A stretch of DNA of 61,956 bases from an uncultured Anaerotignum sp. (GCA_910578425.1 CAJTQX010000012.1:1-61956); one strand, 5' to 3'; shown: positions 7,261 through 15,886, counted from the first letter of the stretch. Notes: generated by a model from the sequence alone, not told the origin. Numbers and translations: made by a program.

Positions 7261-7668
7261 CTATTCCGCTTCGACCAGTTCAAAAATTTCCTGCGCCGAT
7301 TTTTTATAATATTGCGTGCTGTCCTCGCCAACGAGCGCGGCTGTTTTGGAATGGTAATACAGTTGGCAGGCTTCTAAATCGTCCATATGATGACGTTTGG
7401 CAAGCATCGCAATGACTTCGGGCAAAAGCGCGGTACGCTCCGTATAATGCTCATAGCCGCAAGCCTCTGCATCGCTCTCCAATGCTGTCAGCCCGTCTAC
7501 CATGCCGATGTAAAAATCCAGATCCATTTCCGGAAACTGCCGGAGGGTATCCAGAAGCATGACGATAAAGCCGGACTGCTCAAAAGAAACAAAGACTTTA
7601 TCCGCCGGAATGTTTTTTAAGTGGCTGTAATATTCCATACAGGAAACAATCAGCGTGCGCTGTTCCAT
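7261..7668 (-). CDS. DUF3791-like small protein
   Basis: This 135-aa protein has two halves that each resemble the DUF3791 pattern: LIVSCMEYYSHLKNIPADKVF...SGF in the first half, and LYYHSKTAALVGEDST..YKKSAQEIFELV in the second. DUF3791 proteins are common in Clostridia and often sit beside toxin-antitoxin-like genes; their biochemical role is not known. The start at 7668 has AAAGGAG upstream, and a longer frame from 7719 includes promoter sequence. The assignment rests on motif resemblance only, so I hold it loosely. It is the only gene in its transcription unit. Confidence 0.5.
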   Translation of the reverse strand: MEQRTLIVSCMEYYSHLKNIPADKVFVSFEQSGFIVMLLDTLRQFPEMDLDFYIGMVDGLTALESDAEACGYEHYTERTALLPEVIAMLAKRHHMDDLEACQLYYHSKTAALVGEDSTQYYKKSAQEIFELVEAE

Positions 7669-7690
7669 GTTATCCGCTCCTTTCTTTATC

Positions 7691-7719
7691 ATCATACTAT
7701 TTTTTGCGGGAGATTTCAA
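7691..7719 (-). promoter_or_regulatory. Sigma-A promoter for the DUF3791-like gene
   Basis: Read on the minus strand, TTGAAA and TATGAT are separated by 17 bp. The -10 lies about 20 nt before the start codon at 7668. Confidence 0.65.
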
Positions 7720-7869
7720 GGTTTTCCGCTGCTATGCCCCAAAAGCTGATAAAAACCCTGACAGAAATTCGAAATGATTCAGCGGAGGACTGACAGTTCT
7801 TTTTTTGCTGCGCGGAAGGGCGTGGAGGAAGGTTTTGCGGAAAACTGTCTGCAAAAAGAATATGCCGCC

Positions 7870-7907
7870 AAAAAAACGGCAGGAGCCAGATGGGGCTTCC
7901 GCCGTTT
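7870..7907 (-). terminator. Terminator after valS
   Basis: On the minus strand a CGGCGGAAGCC...GGCTCCTGCCG stem is followed by a run of seven T. It lies about 15 nt beyond the valS stop. The 7720-7869 stretch holds no other feature I can support. Confidence 0.75.
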
Positions 7908-7922
7908 TCGTGTTTTTCTGTA

Positions 7923-10556
7923 TTATTTCTGCATCTGCGCAAGGCGTTCTTCTACCTGCGCAAGAATTGCTTTATATTTTTCTTCCTTCGCGCGTTCTTC
8001 CTCAATCACGTTTTGCGGAGCTTTTGCAACAAAGCCCTGATTGGATAGTTTTTTCTCTACGCGCTCCACTTCTTTGCGCATTTTTTCGCGCTCTTTTTCC
8101 AGACGTTCAATTTCTTTTTCGATATCGACCAGCTCTGCCAGCGGCATATAGACCGTTGCATCCGTTACTGCGACAGAAACAGCATCCTCGCCTACGCCTG
8201 TCTTATCGGACTGTACCAGCACTTCGCTGGCATGGGCGAGCGTCTTAAAGAACACTTTGGAGCGTTCAAAAATATCGCGTATGTCTTCTTTTTCAGAAAC
8301 AACAAACACCTGCACTTTTTTGGAGGGTGCTACATTCATTTCAGCGCGGACGTTACGGATACCGCGGACAGCCTCTTTGACAGCGTCAATTTCCTGTTCA
8401 TTTTCCCTGTAGTTCCATTCTTCTTTGTAAACAGGCCACTGGGAGATCATGATGCTTTCTTCCGTATTCTGGATATGCAGGAACAGTTCTTCAGTGATAA
8501 ACGGCATGAAGGGGTGGAGCAGTTTCAGGGCGTTTATCAATACGGTTTTCAGCGTCCAGAGGGCGGCCTCTCTTGTAGTATCCTCCTGATTATACAGGCG
8601 GGGCTTTACCATTTCGATATACCAGTCGCAGAATTCATCCCAAAGGAAATCATAAACTTTCTGCGCGGCAAGGCCGAGTTCGTAATGCTCCATATTTTCT
8701 GTTACGTCCTTCGCCAGCGTATTTACTTTGGACAATATCCACTTATCGGCAGAGGTCAGCATGAGCAGGCGCGTTTCTTCCTTTTCATCCATATTCATCA
8801 GCACGAAGCGGACTGCGTTCCACATCTTATTGCAGAAGTTCCGGCAGTTATCCAGACGTTCCCAGTAGAAACGCATATCATTGCCGGGAGCGTTGCCCGT
8901 AATGAGCATGAGCCGCAGCGGGTCCGCGCCGTAGTTTTTGATAACCTCCAGAGGGTCGATGCCGTTGCCGAGGGATTTGGAGAATTTTCTGCCCTGGTCG
9001 TCACGAATCAGGCCATGAATCAATACGTCATGGAATGGGATTTTGCCCATCTGCTCCAAACCGGAGAATACCATGCGGATTACCCAGAAGAAAATAATAT
9101 CATAGCCCGTTACCAGCGTGCTGGTCGGGTAAAAGTGCTTGAGTTCTTCCGTATTTTCCGGCCAGCCGAGTGTGGAGAACGGCCACAGACCGGAGCTGAA
9201 CCAGGTATCCAGCGTGTCCTCATCCTGTTTGATATTGGCAGAGCCGCATTTTTCGCATTTGCCGAGATCGTGCTTGGAAACCGTAATATGCCCGCAGTCT
9301 GCGCAGTAGTAGGCGGGAATGCGGTGCCCCCACCAGATCTGGCGGGAAATGCACCAATCGCGGATATTTTCCAGCCAATGCATATACGTTTTGCCGAAAC
9401 GGGGCGGCACGATATTCAACTCGCCATTCTGGTAAACCTCCATCGCGGGCTTTGCCAAATCTTCCATGCGTACAAACCATTGCAGCTTGATCATAGGCTC
9501 AATGGGCGTGTTGCAGCGTTCATGGCAGCCAACGGCGTGGGAAATGTCCTCGATCTCAACAAGGTAGCCTTCTTCTTTCAGCCGTTCCACCATGCGCCTG
9601 CGCGCTTCCATGCGGTCCAGTCCGGCATATTCGCCGGCGTTTTCATTCATTGTGCCATCATCGTTCATGACGCAGATGCGCGGCAAATTATGCCGCAGGC
9701 CGACCTCAAAGTCGTTCGGGTCGTGCGCGGGCGTGATTTTTACAACACCTGTCCCGAATTCCATATCCACATAGGAATCTGCCACAATGGGAACTTCGTG
9801 ATTCAGTACAGGGACTAAGCATTTTTTGCCAACCAGATGCCTGTAGCGTTCGTCTTCGGGATTGACCGCAACGGCTGTATCGCCGAGTATGGTTTCGGGG
9901 CGCGTGGTTGCCAGCCGCAGACGCTCGTTTGTGCCGACAATGGGATATTCTACATGATAGAAATGCGCCGCGGTATCAATATGATTTACCTCCGCATCGG
10001 AAATTGTCGTCTGGCATTCCGGACACCAGTTGATGATTTTTTCCCCGCGGTAGATATAGCCTTTTTCATACAGGCTGCAAAAGGTTTCCAGAACCGCATC
10101 GGAGCAGCCCTCGTCCATTGTAAAGCGCACCCTGTCCCAATCGCAGGAGCAGCCCAGTTTGTGCAGCTGGTTCAGTATGATGCCGCCGTATTCCTCTTTC
10201 CATTCCCAGACGCGCTTCAAAAAGCCTTCCCTGCCAACATCCGCCTTTGTCAGCCCTTCCTCAGCCATTTTCTGCGCGACCTTCACCTCTGTGGAAATGC
10301 TGGCATGGTCGATGCCGGGCACCCAGAGCGCGTTGAAGCCTGCCATGCGTTTCCAGCGGATCAGGATATCCTGCATGGTGTTATCCAGCGCGTGTCCCAT
10401 GTGAAGCTGCCCTGTGATATTGGGGGGCGGCATTACGATGCAGTAGGGCTTTTTGCTTCTGTCGACTTCTGTGTGGAAATATTTCCGTTCCATCCATGTT
10501 TTGTAGAGCCGTTCCTCAATCGCAGAGGGGTCGAAATTTTTTGCCAACTCTTTCAT
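7923..10556 (-). CDS. valS: Valyl-tRNA synthetase
   Basis: This 877-aa class I aminoacyl-tRNA synthetase charges tRNA(Val) in the cytoplasm. The HIGH signature is PPNITGQLHMGH (residues ~44-55) and the KMSKS-type motif is GRKFSKSLGNG (~521-531). Between them lies the large editing (CP1) domain, with GIDHASISTEVKVAQ and TTRPETILGDTAVAVNP. The C-terminus (~810-877) is the coiled coil typical of ValRS, with LVDIEKEIERLEKEREKM. Two CxxC pairs (CADC..CEKC) suggest a zinc knuckle. Length is normal. AGGAGG precedes the ATG. A T-box leader upstream indicates control by uncharged tRNA(Val). Confidence 0.97.
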   Translation of the reverse strand: MKELAKNFDPSAIEERLYKTWMERKYFHTEVDRSKKPYCIVMPPPNITGQLHMGHALDNTMQDILIRWKRMAGFNALWVPGIDHASISTEVKVAQKMAEEGLTKADVGREGFLKRVWEWKEEYGGIILNQLHKLGCSCDWDRVRFTMDEGCSDAVLETFCSLYEKGYIYRGEKIINWCPECQTTISDAEVNHIDTAAHFYHVEYPIVGTNERLRLATTRPETILGDTAVAVNPEDERYRHLVGKKCLVPVLNHEVPIVADSYVDMEFGTGVVKITPAHDPNDFEVGLRHNLPRICVMNDDGTMNENAGEYAGLDRMEARRRMVERLKEEGYLVEIEDISHAVGCHERCNTPIEPMIKLQWFVRMEDLAKPAMEVYQNGELNIVPPRFGKTYMHWLENIRDWCISRQIWWGHRIPAYYCADCGHITVSKHDLGKCEKCGSANIKQDEDTLDTWFSSGLWPFSTLGWPENTEELKHFYPTSTLVTGYDIIFFWVIRMVFSGLEQMGKIPFHDVLIHGLIRDDQGRKFSKSLGNGIDPLEVIKNYGADPLRLMLITGNAPGNDMRFYWERLDNCRNFCNKMWNAVRFVLMNMDEKEETRLLMLTSADKWILSKVNTLAKDVTENMEHYELGLAAQKVYDFLWDEFCDWYIEMVKPRLYNQEDTTREAALWTLKTVLINALKLLHPFMPFITEELFLHIQNTEESIMISQWPVYKEEWNYRENEQEIDAVKEAVRGIRNVRAEMNVAPSKKVQVFVVSEKEDIRDIFERSKVFFKTLAHASEVLVQSDKTGVGEDAVSVAVTDATVYMPLAELVDIEKEIERLEKEREKMRKEVERVEKKLSNQGFVAKAPQNVIEEERAKEEKYKAILAQVEERLAQMQK

Positions 10557-10605
10557 GCGTTTTCCTCCTGGTTCTTATATTTTTGTTTGCGCGGAAATGC
10601 CTGCA

Positions 10606-10884
10606 AAAAGAAAAAGCCTCCGCCCTTCTGAAAGGACGAACGCTCGCGGTACCACCTTTGTTCCCGCCCAAAACAGGCGGACACTCTGCGGCCGTTAACG
10701 GGGCCAGCCGTTTCCGCTTACACAGGATTCCTTCGGCGGAACAACTCCAAAGCTACCTTCCGCGCCTGTTTTTACAAGGGGCCTTTCAGCCGATGAACCC
10801 CTCTCTCTGAGAAAATGAAAGCGCGTACTCCTCTTTTTCATTGTTTTTAGCAGTGTTTTGCAGTTTCCACAATACTTTTATACC
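10606..10884 (-). promoter_or_regulatory. T-box riboswitch leader of valS
   Basis: On the minus strand the leader contains the hallmark T-box sequence AAAGGTGGTACCGCG (about 10645-10659). This is followed by a terminator hairpin whose stem pairs CGTCCTT with AAGGGCG and ends in CTTTTTCTTTTT (10606-10643). Upstream, a Stem I-like region has the GAGGAGTAC and CAGAGAGAGG signatures. A GTA in the context GGAAGGTAGC (10754-10756) could be the valine specifier codon, which I state with low confidence. Uncharged tRNA(Val) binding should favour the antiterminator and valS expression. Confidence 0.9.
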
Positions 10885-10889
10885 ACAAA

Positions 10890-10918
10890 ATTTTATTCAG
10901 TTTTGCTAAATTTGTCAA
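10890..10918 (-). promoter_or_regulatory. Sigma-A promoter for valS
   Basis: On the minus strand TTGACA (10913-10918) and TAAAAT (10890-10895) are separated by 17 bp. Transcription would start near 10883, at the head of the T-box leader. Confidence 0.75.
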
Positions 10919-11011
10919 TAGCTTTTTGTAAAAAAGTTTATCCGGCGGTGGAATGGAGGAATGTTTTTCTTTTAAAATAACGTTAAAATCAGGAGAGATG
11001 CTTATTTTCAC

Positions 11012-11040
11012 TTGCAATCTTTCCGGCAGTATCTTATAAT
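11012..11040 (+). promoter_or_regulatory. Sigma-A promoter for the minDE transcript
   Basis: TTGCAA (11012-11017) and a perfect TATAAT (11035-11040) are separated by 17 bp. Transcription from here would give a leader of about 435 nt before minD. Confidence 0.65.
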
Positions 11041-11482
11041 GGATAGCAATAACAACTGTTTCCGGCAGTTGACCTGCCTGGATTGGCCGCTTTCCAGCGG
11101 CTTTGGCTGTTCCGAGGTGAGCGGAGCGGTCTTTTTTTATAATGGCGGAACGTTCCGCAGGGCTGTTTTGCCTGCGGATTTTTACCCTGGGGAGGCCGCG
11201 CTTTCCGTTTTTTGTCGGATATTCGGAAAACTTCTTTCAAAATGCTAAAAAAAATGAGTGCAAAACCGGCATATTTTTGTTAATATAGGAATATATATGA
11301 TATTTTCCCGAAGATAAGGAAAACGCCTGTCCTCGGCTTGGAAAATGTAGCAAAAGAAAGGAAGCACTGATTTATTCCGGTGCGTGGAGCAGCGAAGAAA
11401 ATTTCACGGGAAATTTACCGCTGATACGCGTGCCGGCGATGAAATCTGCGGCTCCTCAACTCTGAGATTAGGGGGAACATGA
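11041..11482 (+). other. Long structured leader before minD
   Basis: No gene is convincing in this gap. It contains a GCCGCTTTCCAGCGGC hairpin near 11086-11102, a T-rich run after a GGAGCGGTC sequence (11124-11140) that could terminate transcription, and the 14-bp perfect palindrome GCGGAACGTTCCGC at 11145-11158. The 3' end leads into TTAGGGGGAAC, the minD ribosome binding site. It may attenuate minD transcription, but I recognise no known riboswitch class. Confidence 0.35.
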
Positions 11483-12280
11483 ATGAGTGAAGTAATCGTA
11501 ATTACCAGCGGCAAAGGCGGCGTCGGCAAAACCACGACTACCGCGAACCTTGGCTGCGGGCTGGCTGTATTAGGCAAAAAAGTGGCTCTGGTGGACGCGG
11601 ATATCGGTCTGAGAAACCTTGACGTTGTAATGGGGTTGGAAAACCGGATTGTATATGACCTCGTGGACGTTGTGGAGGGCAACTGCCGCCTGAAACAGGG
11701 ACTGATTAAAGACAAGCGTTTTGACGGGCTGTTTCTGCTGCCCGCTGCGCAGACGCGGGACAAGGACGCGGTTTCCCCTGAGCAGATGCAGAAGCTCTGC
11801 GACAGCCTGCGGGAAGAAGGCTTTGACTTTATCCTGATCGACTGTCCGGCCGGCATTGAACAGGGCTTCAAAAACGCTATTGCAGGCGCGGACAAGGCGA
11901 TTGTCGTAACAACGCCGGAGGTTTCCGCTGTGCGCGACGCTGACCGCATCATCGGGCTTTTGGAGGCAAACGGACTGGCAAATCCGACGCTGATACTGAA
12001 CCGTCTGCGCATCGACCTTGTGCAGCGCGGCGATATGATGAACATTCAGGATGTTACGGAGATTCTTGCGGTGGACATTCTGGGTGTTGTGCCTGACGAT
12101 GAGAGTATCGTTATTGCAACGAACAAGGGCGAGCCTTCCGTCAACACCTCGGAATCCCGCGCGGGACAGGCTTACCGCAATATCGTCCAGCGGCTTTTGG
12201 GCGAGGACGTACCCATCATGTCCTTTGAACAGGCTCCGGAATCTTTTATGGACAAGCTGAAAAAGCTCTTTAAGAACTGA
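11483..12280 (+). CDS. minD: Septum site-determining ATPase MinD
   Basis: This 265-aa protein is the MinD ATPase that prevents polar septation. It has the deviant Walker A motif GKGGVGKTT (~10-18), the switch region VDADIGLRNLDVVMGLE and DCPAGIE. The C-terminal amphipathic membrane-targeting helix is FMDKLKKLFKN. ATP-bound MinD dimerises on the membrane and recruits the division inhibitor; MinE, encoded 35 nt downstream, stimulates its ATPase. Length is normal. No minC is seen in the window; in many Clostridia it lies elsewhere. Confidence 0.96.
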   Translation: MSEVIVITSGKGGVGKTTTTANLGCGLAVLGKKVALVDADIGLRNLDVVMGLENRIVYDLVDVVEGNCRLKQGLIKDKRFDGLFLLPAAQTRDKDAVSPEQMQKLCDSLREEGFDFILIDCPAGIEQGFKNAIAGADKAIVVTTPEVSAVRDADRIIGLLEANGLANPTLILNRLRIDLVQRGDMMNIQDVTEILAVDILGVVPDDESIVIATNKGEPSVNTSESRAGQAYRNIVQRLLGEDVPIMSFEQAPESFMDKLKKLFKN

Positions 12281-12315
12281 GCCGAGACAGATTAGGGACG
12301 AAAGGATGTGTTTCG

Positions 12316-12606
12316 ATGGACATTTTAAGCTTTCTGCGCAAGAAAAATGCTCAGCCCTCCGGCACAGTGGCGAAAGACCGGCTGAAGCTGGTGCTGGTGC
12401 ATGATCGGGTGAACTGTTCTTCTCATGTTCTGGAGATGCTGAAAAACGATATTATAAAAGTTATTTCCAATTACATGGAGATTGACGAGGAAGAACTGGA
12501 TATCCAGATCACACAGACGCAGACGGAGGATAACGCGGGGACGGTACCTGTGCTTTACGCGAATATCCCGATTAAGAGTATGCGCAAATCCAACCAGGAG
12601 GACTGA
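12316..12606 (+). CDS. minE: Cell division topological specificity factor MinE
   Basis: This 96-aa protein shows MinE order: an N-terminal membrane-binding and MinD-activating region (MDILSFLRKKN, then KDRLKLVLVHDR), and the C-terminal dimerisation domain with LEMLKNDIIKVISNYMEID and YANIPIKSM. It activates MinD ATPase and restricts the inhibitor to the poles. AAAGGATGTG precedes the ATG. It is cotranscribed with minD. Confidence 0.94.
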   Translation: MDILSFLRKKNAQPSGTVAKDRLKLVLVHDRVNCSSHVLEMLKNDIIKVISNYMEIDEEELDIQITQTQTEDNAGTVPVLYANIPIKSMRKSNQED

Positions 12607-13001
12607 CGCGCCGCGCCGGTGATGCGGCGGGCGTAAAGACGTCCCATACATACGAGGAAAAAAGGCCTTCCGCGCAGGTTTTATTGCCGAAGGTCTTTTC
12701 GGGTTTCTAAAGACCTTGGGGACGCTGTCCCCAATACCCCTGCAAGGGGCATTTCTCCGCTCCGCTTCGGTCGGCGCAAAGCGAGTGTCCACTGGACACT
12801 CTGCGCCCCTTGACCCGATTTCAGCCGCATATACATGCGGCTGGTATATAGGATTTTTGTTTCTGTAATACTTTATATATTCGCAAAACGCAGTTTTGCG
12901 CAGTAAAGTTCTTTGCCCCGCTTTCTTTCAAGAAAGCGGGCGGGGTTTGGGGCGGCGCCCCAGGGTTTTACTCTTTTTAATCTTTTATGGAGGAAAGCTG
13001 T
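12607..13001. repeat. Hairpin-rich gap between minE and rodA
   Basis: The gap first has a terminator-like hairpin (AAGGCCTTC...GAAGGTCTTTTC, about 12661-12704). It then has a run of dispersed-element modules: TTGGGGACGCTGTCCCCAA, CCCCTGCAAGGGG, GAGTGTCCACTGGACACTC, GCCGCATATACATGCGGC, GCAAAACGCAGTTTTGC, CCCGCTTTCTTTCAAGAAAGCGGG and TTGGGGCGGCGCCCCAG. The last leads into the rodA ribosome binding site. I see no gene. Confidence 0.65.
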
Positions 13002-14150
13002 ATGCGGTTCAAAAAACTGTTTCAAAATCTGGATTACTGGCTGATTATCGCAGTCTGCCTGCTGTCACTGTTCGGCATCATCAGCATTGCCAGCGCGACG
13101 CGCATCAACCTCGGCGCAAGCTCCACAGAGGTGATAAAACAGGCTGTGTTTTTCCTCATTGGCATTGTGCTTATGCTGATTGCGGCAAATGTGGACTATG
13201 AGTATTTTGCGCAGTTTTATATCCCAATTTATATCCTGAACCTGCTCCTGCTGGTGGCGGTACTGCTGTTTGGCGCGAATTTCAATAATGCGACACGATG
13301 GATTGCGATTGGCCCGCTGACGATACAGCCCTCGGAATTTGCAAAGGTTATCATGATATTCTGTCTGGCGCGGCTTATCAGCCTGAAACAGCGCAGCATC
13401 AGCGAGCTTCCCATGCTGGTGCTTCTGTGTGCTTTCGTTGCCGTGCCTATTGTGCTGATACAGGAGGAGCCCGCGCTTTCCGCAAGCCTTGTGCTGCTGG
13501 CGATTTTCTGCATTGAGCTTTTTGTAGCAGGACTGGACTATCGGATTATCCGAAATGTGGTTGTTGTTGCCGCGCCGGTCGTGCTGCTGATACTATGGGA
13601 CGTCAGCCGCGAGAATCCGCTTTTTACGGATAAGATTTTTCATGGACACCAGTTTAACCGTCTGCTGTCTTTTGTTGACCCAACGCGCGATGCAAGCCTG
13701 TATTACCAGACGGAAAAATCCATCAGCGCGATTGGCTCCGGTCAGCTGACGGGCAAGGGACTGTTTCATGGCACGCTGAACCAGCTCAGCTATCTCCCTG
13801 AGCCGGAAAATGATTTCATTTTTTCGGTAATCGGTGAAGAATTTGGTTTTTTTGGCTGTATATTTGTGCTTTCTGTATTGCTTTTTATTATATTTCGTTG
13901 TATCATTATAGCAATATCAGCCAGGGATATCTTCAGCCAGCTTTTGGCGGCAGGTATCGCCGGTATGTTTGCGTTTCAAACATTTGTAAATGCGGGGGTA
14001 GCGACGGGGATATTGCCCAATACGGGGATGTCCCTGCCTTTTGTCAGTTACGGCGGCAGTTCCATGTGGACGAATATGGTGGCAGTCGGCCTGATACTGA
14101 ACATTAAGAAGAGAGAAACAAAATCATTATTCGAAGGAGGCCTGCTATGA
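13002..14150 (+). CDS. rodA: RodA/FtsW-type peptidoglycan polymerase
   Basis: This 382-aa SEDS-family glycosyltransferase has about ten transmembrane helices. It polymerises lipid II into glycan strands with a class B penicillin-binding protein. Visible SEDS motifs are NNATRWIAIGPLTIQPSEFAK, RLLSFVDPTRDASLYYQ (carrying the DPxxD catalytic aspartate), ISAIGSGQLTGKGLFHGT, LPEPENDFIFSVIGEEFG and the C-terminal ILPNTGMSLPFVSYGGSS. The usual Asp of the (E/Q)PDLG motif is replaced here (EEPALSAS). Context with minDE points to RodA. The start at 13002 has GGAGGAAAG upstream. It ends in a 4-nt overlap with mgsA. Confidence 0.9.
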   Translation: MRFKKLFQNLDYWLIIAVCLLSLFGIISIASATRINLGASSTEVIKQAVFFLIGIVLMLIAANVDYEYFAQFYIPIYILNLLLLVAVLLFGANFNNATRWIAIGPLTIQPSEFAKVIMIFCLARLISLKQRSISELPMLVLLCAFVAVPIVLIQEEPALSASLVLLAIFCIELFVAGLDYRIIRNVVVVAAPVVLLILWDVSRENPLFTDKIFHGHQFNRLLSFVDPTRDASLYYQTEKSISAIGSGQLTGKGLFHGTLNQLSYLPEPENDFIFSVIGEEFGFFGCIFVLSVLLFIIFRCIIIAISARDIFSQLLAAGIAGMFAFQTFVNAGVATGILPNTGMSLPFVSYGGSSMWTNMVAVGLILNIKKRETKSLFEGGLL

Positions 14151-14542
14151 ATATCGGTTTGATTGCCCATGATAATAAGAAAAAGTTGATGGAAAACCTT
14201 TGTATTGCATACCGGCATATACTCTGCCGGCACGAAATCTATGCCACCGGCACGACTGGGCGGCTGGTCGAGGAGGCCGCAAACCTGGTTGTGCATAAGT
14301 ATCTTTCCAGCCATTTGGGCGGCGACAAGCAGATGGGTGCTCAAATCATCAATAACGACATTGATGTTATGATATATCTGCGGGACCCTGTTTCTCATCA
14401 GGATTACGAATCGGAGGTCAATTCTATCCTGCATCTGTGCGATATGCATAATATCCCTTTGGCGACTAATCTGGCAACTGCGGAGGTGCTCCTGCTGGCA
14501 CTGGACCGCGGCGATCTGGACTGGCGGAATGTAGTGAGGTGA
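14147..14542 (+). CDS. mgsA: Methylglyoxal synthase
   Basis: This 131-aa protein matches MgsA, which converts dihydroxyacetone phosphate to methylglyoxal and phosphate in the cytoplasm. Family motifs seen are IGLIAHDNKK, YATGTTGRLVEE (phosphate binding), GGDKQMGAQI and IYLRDPVSHQDYE with the catalytic Asp. It starts in the stop codon of rodA (ATGA). The rodA-mgsA pairing is common in Clostridia. Confidence 0.95.
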   Translation: MNIGLIAHDNKKKLMENLCIAYRHILCRHEIYATGTTGRLVEEAANLVVHKYLSSHLGGDKQMGAQIINNDIDVMIYLRDPVSHQDYESEVNSILHLCDMHNIPLATNLATAEVLLLALDRGDLDWRNVVR

Positions 14543-14545
14543 AAA

Positions 14546-14863
14546 ATGACAGCGGAATCTACTATAACACTGAATATGACCGCGCTTGTGGCTGTGGTCG
14601 GATACTATTTCCTGATTAACATTATTATGTATATCGTGATGTCTGTGGATAAGCGGAACGCGGTTAAAAACAGGCGGCGCGTGCCGGAAAAGAACCTGTA
14701 TCTTCTGGCGATACTCGGCGGCGGCACAGGCGGGCTGTTTGCTATGGTACTGAAACACCATAAAAACCGTCATCTTGACTTTATACTGGTCTATACGATT
14801 ACGGCAATTCTGCACTGCATTGTGATACTTTTCCTGTTCAGCAAACTCGTTTTCGGGCTTTGA
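14546..14863 (+). CDS. DUF1294 membrane protein
   Basis: This 105-aa protein has the DUF1294 pattern: an N-terminal helix (GYYFLINIIMYIVMSVDKR), the family core AVKNRRRVPEKNLYLLAILGG and GGLFAMVLKHHKNRH, then a C-terminal helix (FILVYTITAILHCIVIL). The function of DUF1294 is not known. It lies 3 nt after mgsA and is probably cotranscribed with minDE-rodA-mgsA; a strong terminator follows. Confidence 0.85.
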   Translation: MTAESTITLNMTALVAVVGYYFLINIIMYIVMSVDKRNAVKNRRRVPEKNLYLLAILGGGTGGLFAMVLKHHKNRHLDFILVYTITAILHCIVILFLFSKLVFGL

Positions 14864-14896
14864 GCGGGAGAACTGTATTTTGTAATCAGAAGAAAT

Positions 14897-14940
14897 AAAA
14901 CGCTCTCTTTCGGCTGGCGAAGGAGGGCGTTTGTTTTTGT
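14897..14940 (+). terminator. Terminator closing the minDE-rodA-mgsA unit
   Basis: An ACGCTCTCTTTCG...CGAAGGAGGGCGT stem is followed by TTGTTTTTG. It lies about 35 nt after the DUF1294 gene. Confidence 0.8.
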
Positions 14941-15026
14941 ATGAATTTTTTGTTTTTCTGTTGCATATAGCCTGCTGCAATGATAATATAAACAAAAAGG
15001 GAAAGGATTTCCTCTTTTTTCAGTTT

Positions 15027-15159
15027 CGAAATGTATACTTTTTTGTAATTTTTTGTTATATCCATATTTTACAAAAAAGTGTTGAAAGATACTATATTTT
15101 GTGTTATTCTAGCGATATAGTCGAAAAGAAAAACGACTTATTAAAAAGTATACATTTCG
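15027..15159 (+). promoter_or_regulatory. Promoter flanked by a 17-bp inverted repeat, upstream of the AP2 gene
   Basis: CGAAATGTATACTTTTT (15027-15043) recurs as its exact reverse complement at 15143-15159. Between them lies a sigma-A promoter, TTGAAA (15082-15087), 17 bp, TATTCT (15105-15110), reading toward the AP2 gene at 15324. Each arm is itself nearly palindromic around GTATAC, like an operator half pair. The region 14941-15323 is strikingly AT-rich and otherwise empty. Looping by a repressor, or inversion of the promoter, would both fit. Confidence 0.6.
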
Positions 15160-15323
15160 ATAAACTTATCTTTTCAAACAGAAAGTCTTCATTTTATTCA
15201 AAAATTTCCTTTTTATTACATTCAATAAAACACAAAATAAGTAGTTTTTCATTCGGTTTTGCGGATATTTGATTCTTTTCCTGTCTTTGTGGAGTTTTAT
15301 GAAGTCGCGGAGGTATACATGGC

Positions 15324-15863
15324 ATGAGCTATTCAAGGAAAAAGCTGAATCTGGCAGGGCAGAGATTCGGAAAACTTACTGTGCTGGATACGGCAGAAAA
15401 TATTGGGAAGCGGACGGCCTGGAGGTGTCTTTGCGACTGCGGGAGGGAGATTGCTGTCAAAACCAGCTGCCTGCGGAGCGGACACACGACAAGCTGCGGC
15501 TGTCTGGCAAAGCGCGCAGATTCCGGCAGCAGTCCGTTGGGGCTGACTTATGTTGACGGTACCTGCGTGGAGATGCTTCAGGCGAAAACGGTGCGGCGGA
15601 ACAATACCAGCGGCGTGTCCGGCGTGGACTGGGTGCGGCATAAACAGCGGTGGCGGGCAACTATCTGCTTCAAAGGAAAACGCCGCTATCTGGGCAGCTT
15701 TAAGGATTTCGAGGATGCTGTGGAGGCGCGCAAACGGGCAGAGCGCGAGCTTCACGATGAGTTTTTACGGGAATATAATGAAACTGCAAAGGAACAGCAA
15801 TCAGAGATGTATGAGAAAACGGCAGTTGCAGAAAGCGGCCCGCATGAAGAAAAATTTTTTTGA
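15324..15863 (+). CDS. AP2-domain DNA-binding protein with N-terminal zinc-binding module
   Basis: This 179-aa protein has two recognisable parts. Residues ~8-62 carry a CxCDCG...SCGC cysteine array after GQRFGKLTVLD, a putative zinc-binding module common in phage and mobile-element regulators. Residues ~92-145 form an AP2/ERF-type DNA-binding domain (NNTSGVSGV.W, RWRATICFKGKRRYLGSF, DAVEARKRAE). The C-terminal tail is charged. Such proteins are found beside homing endonucleases or as small regulators. Here it stands alone between a promoter with flanking inverted repeats and the c-di-GMP-controlled surface gene. Its target is unknown. Confidence 0.8.
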   Translation: MSYSRKKLNLAGQRFGKLTVLDTAENIGKRTAWRCLCDCGREIAVKTSCLRSGHTTSCGCLAKRADSGSSPLGLTYVDGTCVEMLQAKTVRRNNTSGVSGVDWVRHKQRWRATICFKGKRRYLGSFKDFEDAVEARKRAERELHDEFLREYNETAKEQQSEMYEKTAVAESGPHEEKFF

Positions 15864-15886
15864 AGATTTTCTTTTTGTGGTACGAT
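15860..15886 (+). promoter_or_regulatory. Promoter of the riboswitch-surface protein transcript
   Basis: TTGAAG (15860-15865) and TACGAT (15881-15886) are separated by 15 bp, with an extended -10 (TGTGG before the -10), like that of secG. It overlaps the 3' end of the AP2 gene and gives a leader of about 290 nt before 16184. Confidence 0.5.

Noticed and set aside
8232..9818. Long plus-strand open frame inside valS (528 codons)
   Set aside because: It lies antisense to an intact, clearly conserved valS, has no ribosome binding site, and its text follows the complement of valS codons.
11012..11248. 78-codon frame before minD
   Set aside because: It starts inside the predicted promoter, has no ribosome binding site, and crosses hairpins of the leader.
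14931..15272. 113-codon AT-rich frame before the AP2 gene
   Set aside because: It lacks a ribosome binding site, has a low-complexity Phe/Ile/Lys make-up and runs through a promoter and its flanking inverted repeats.
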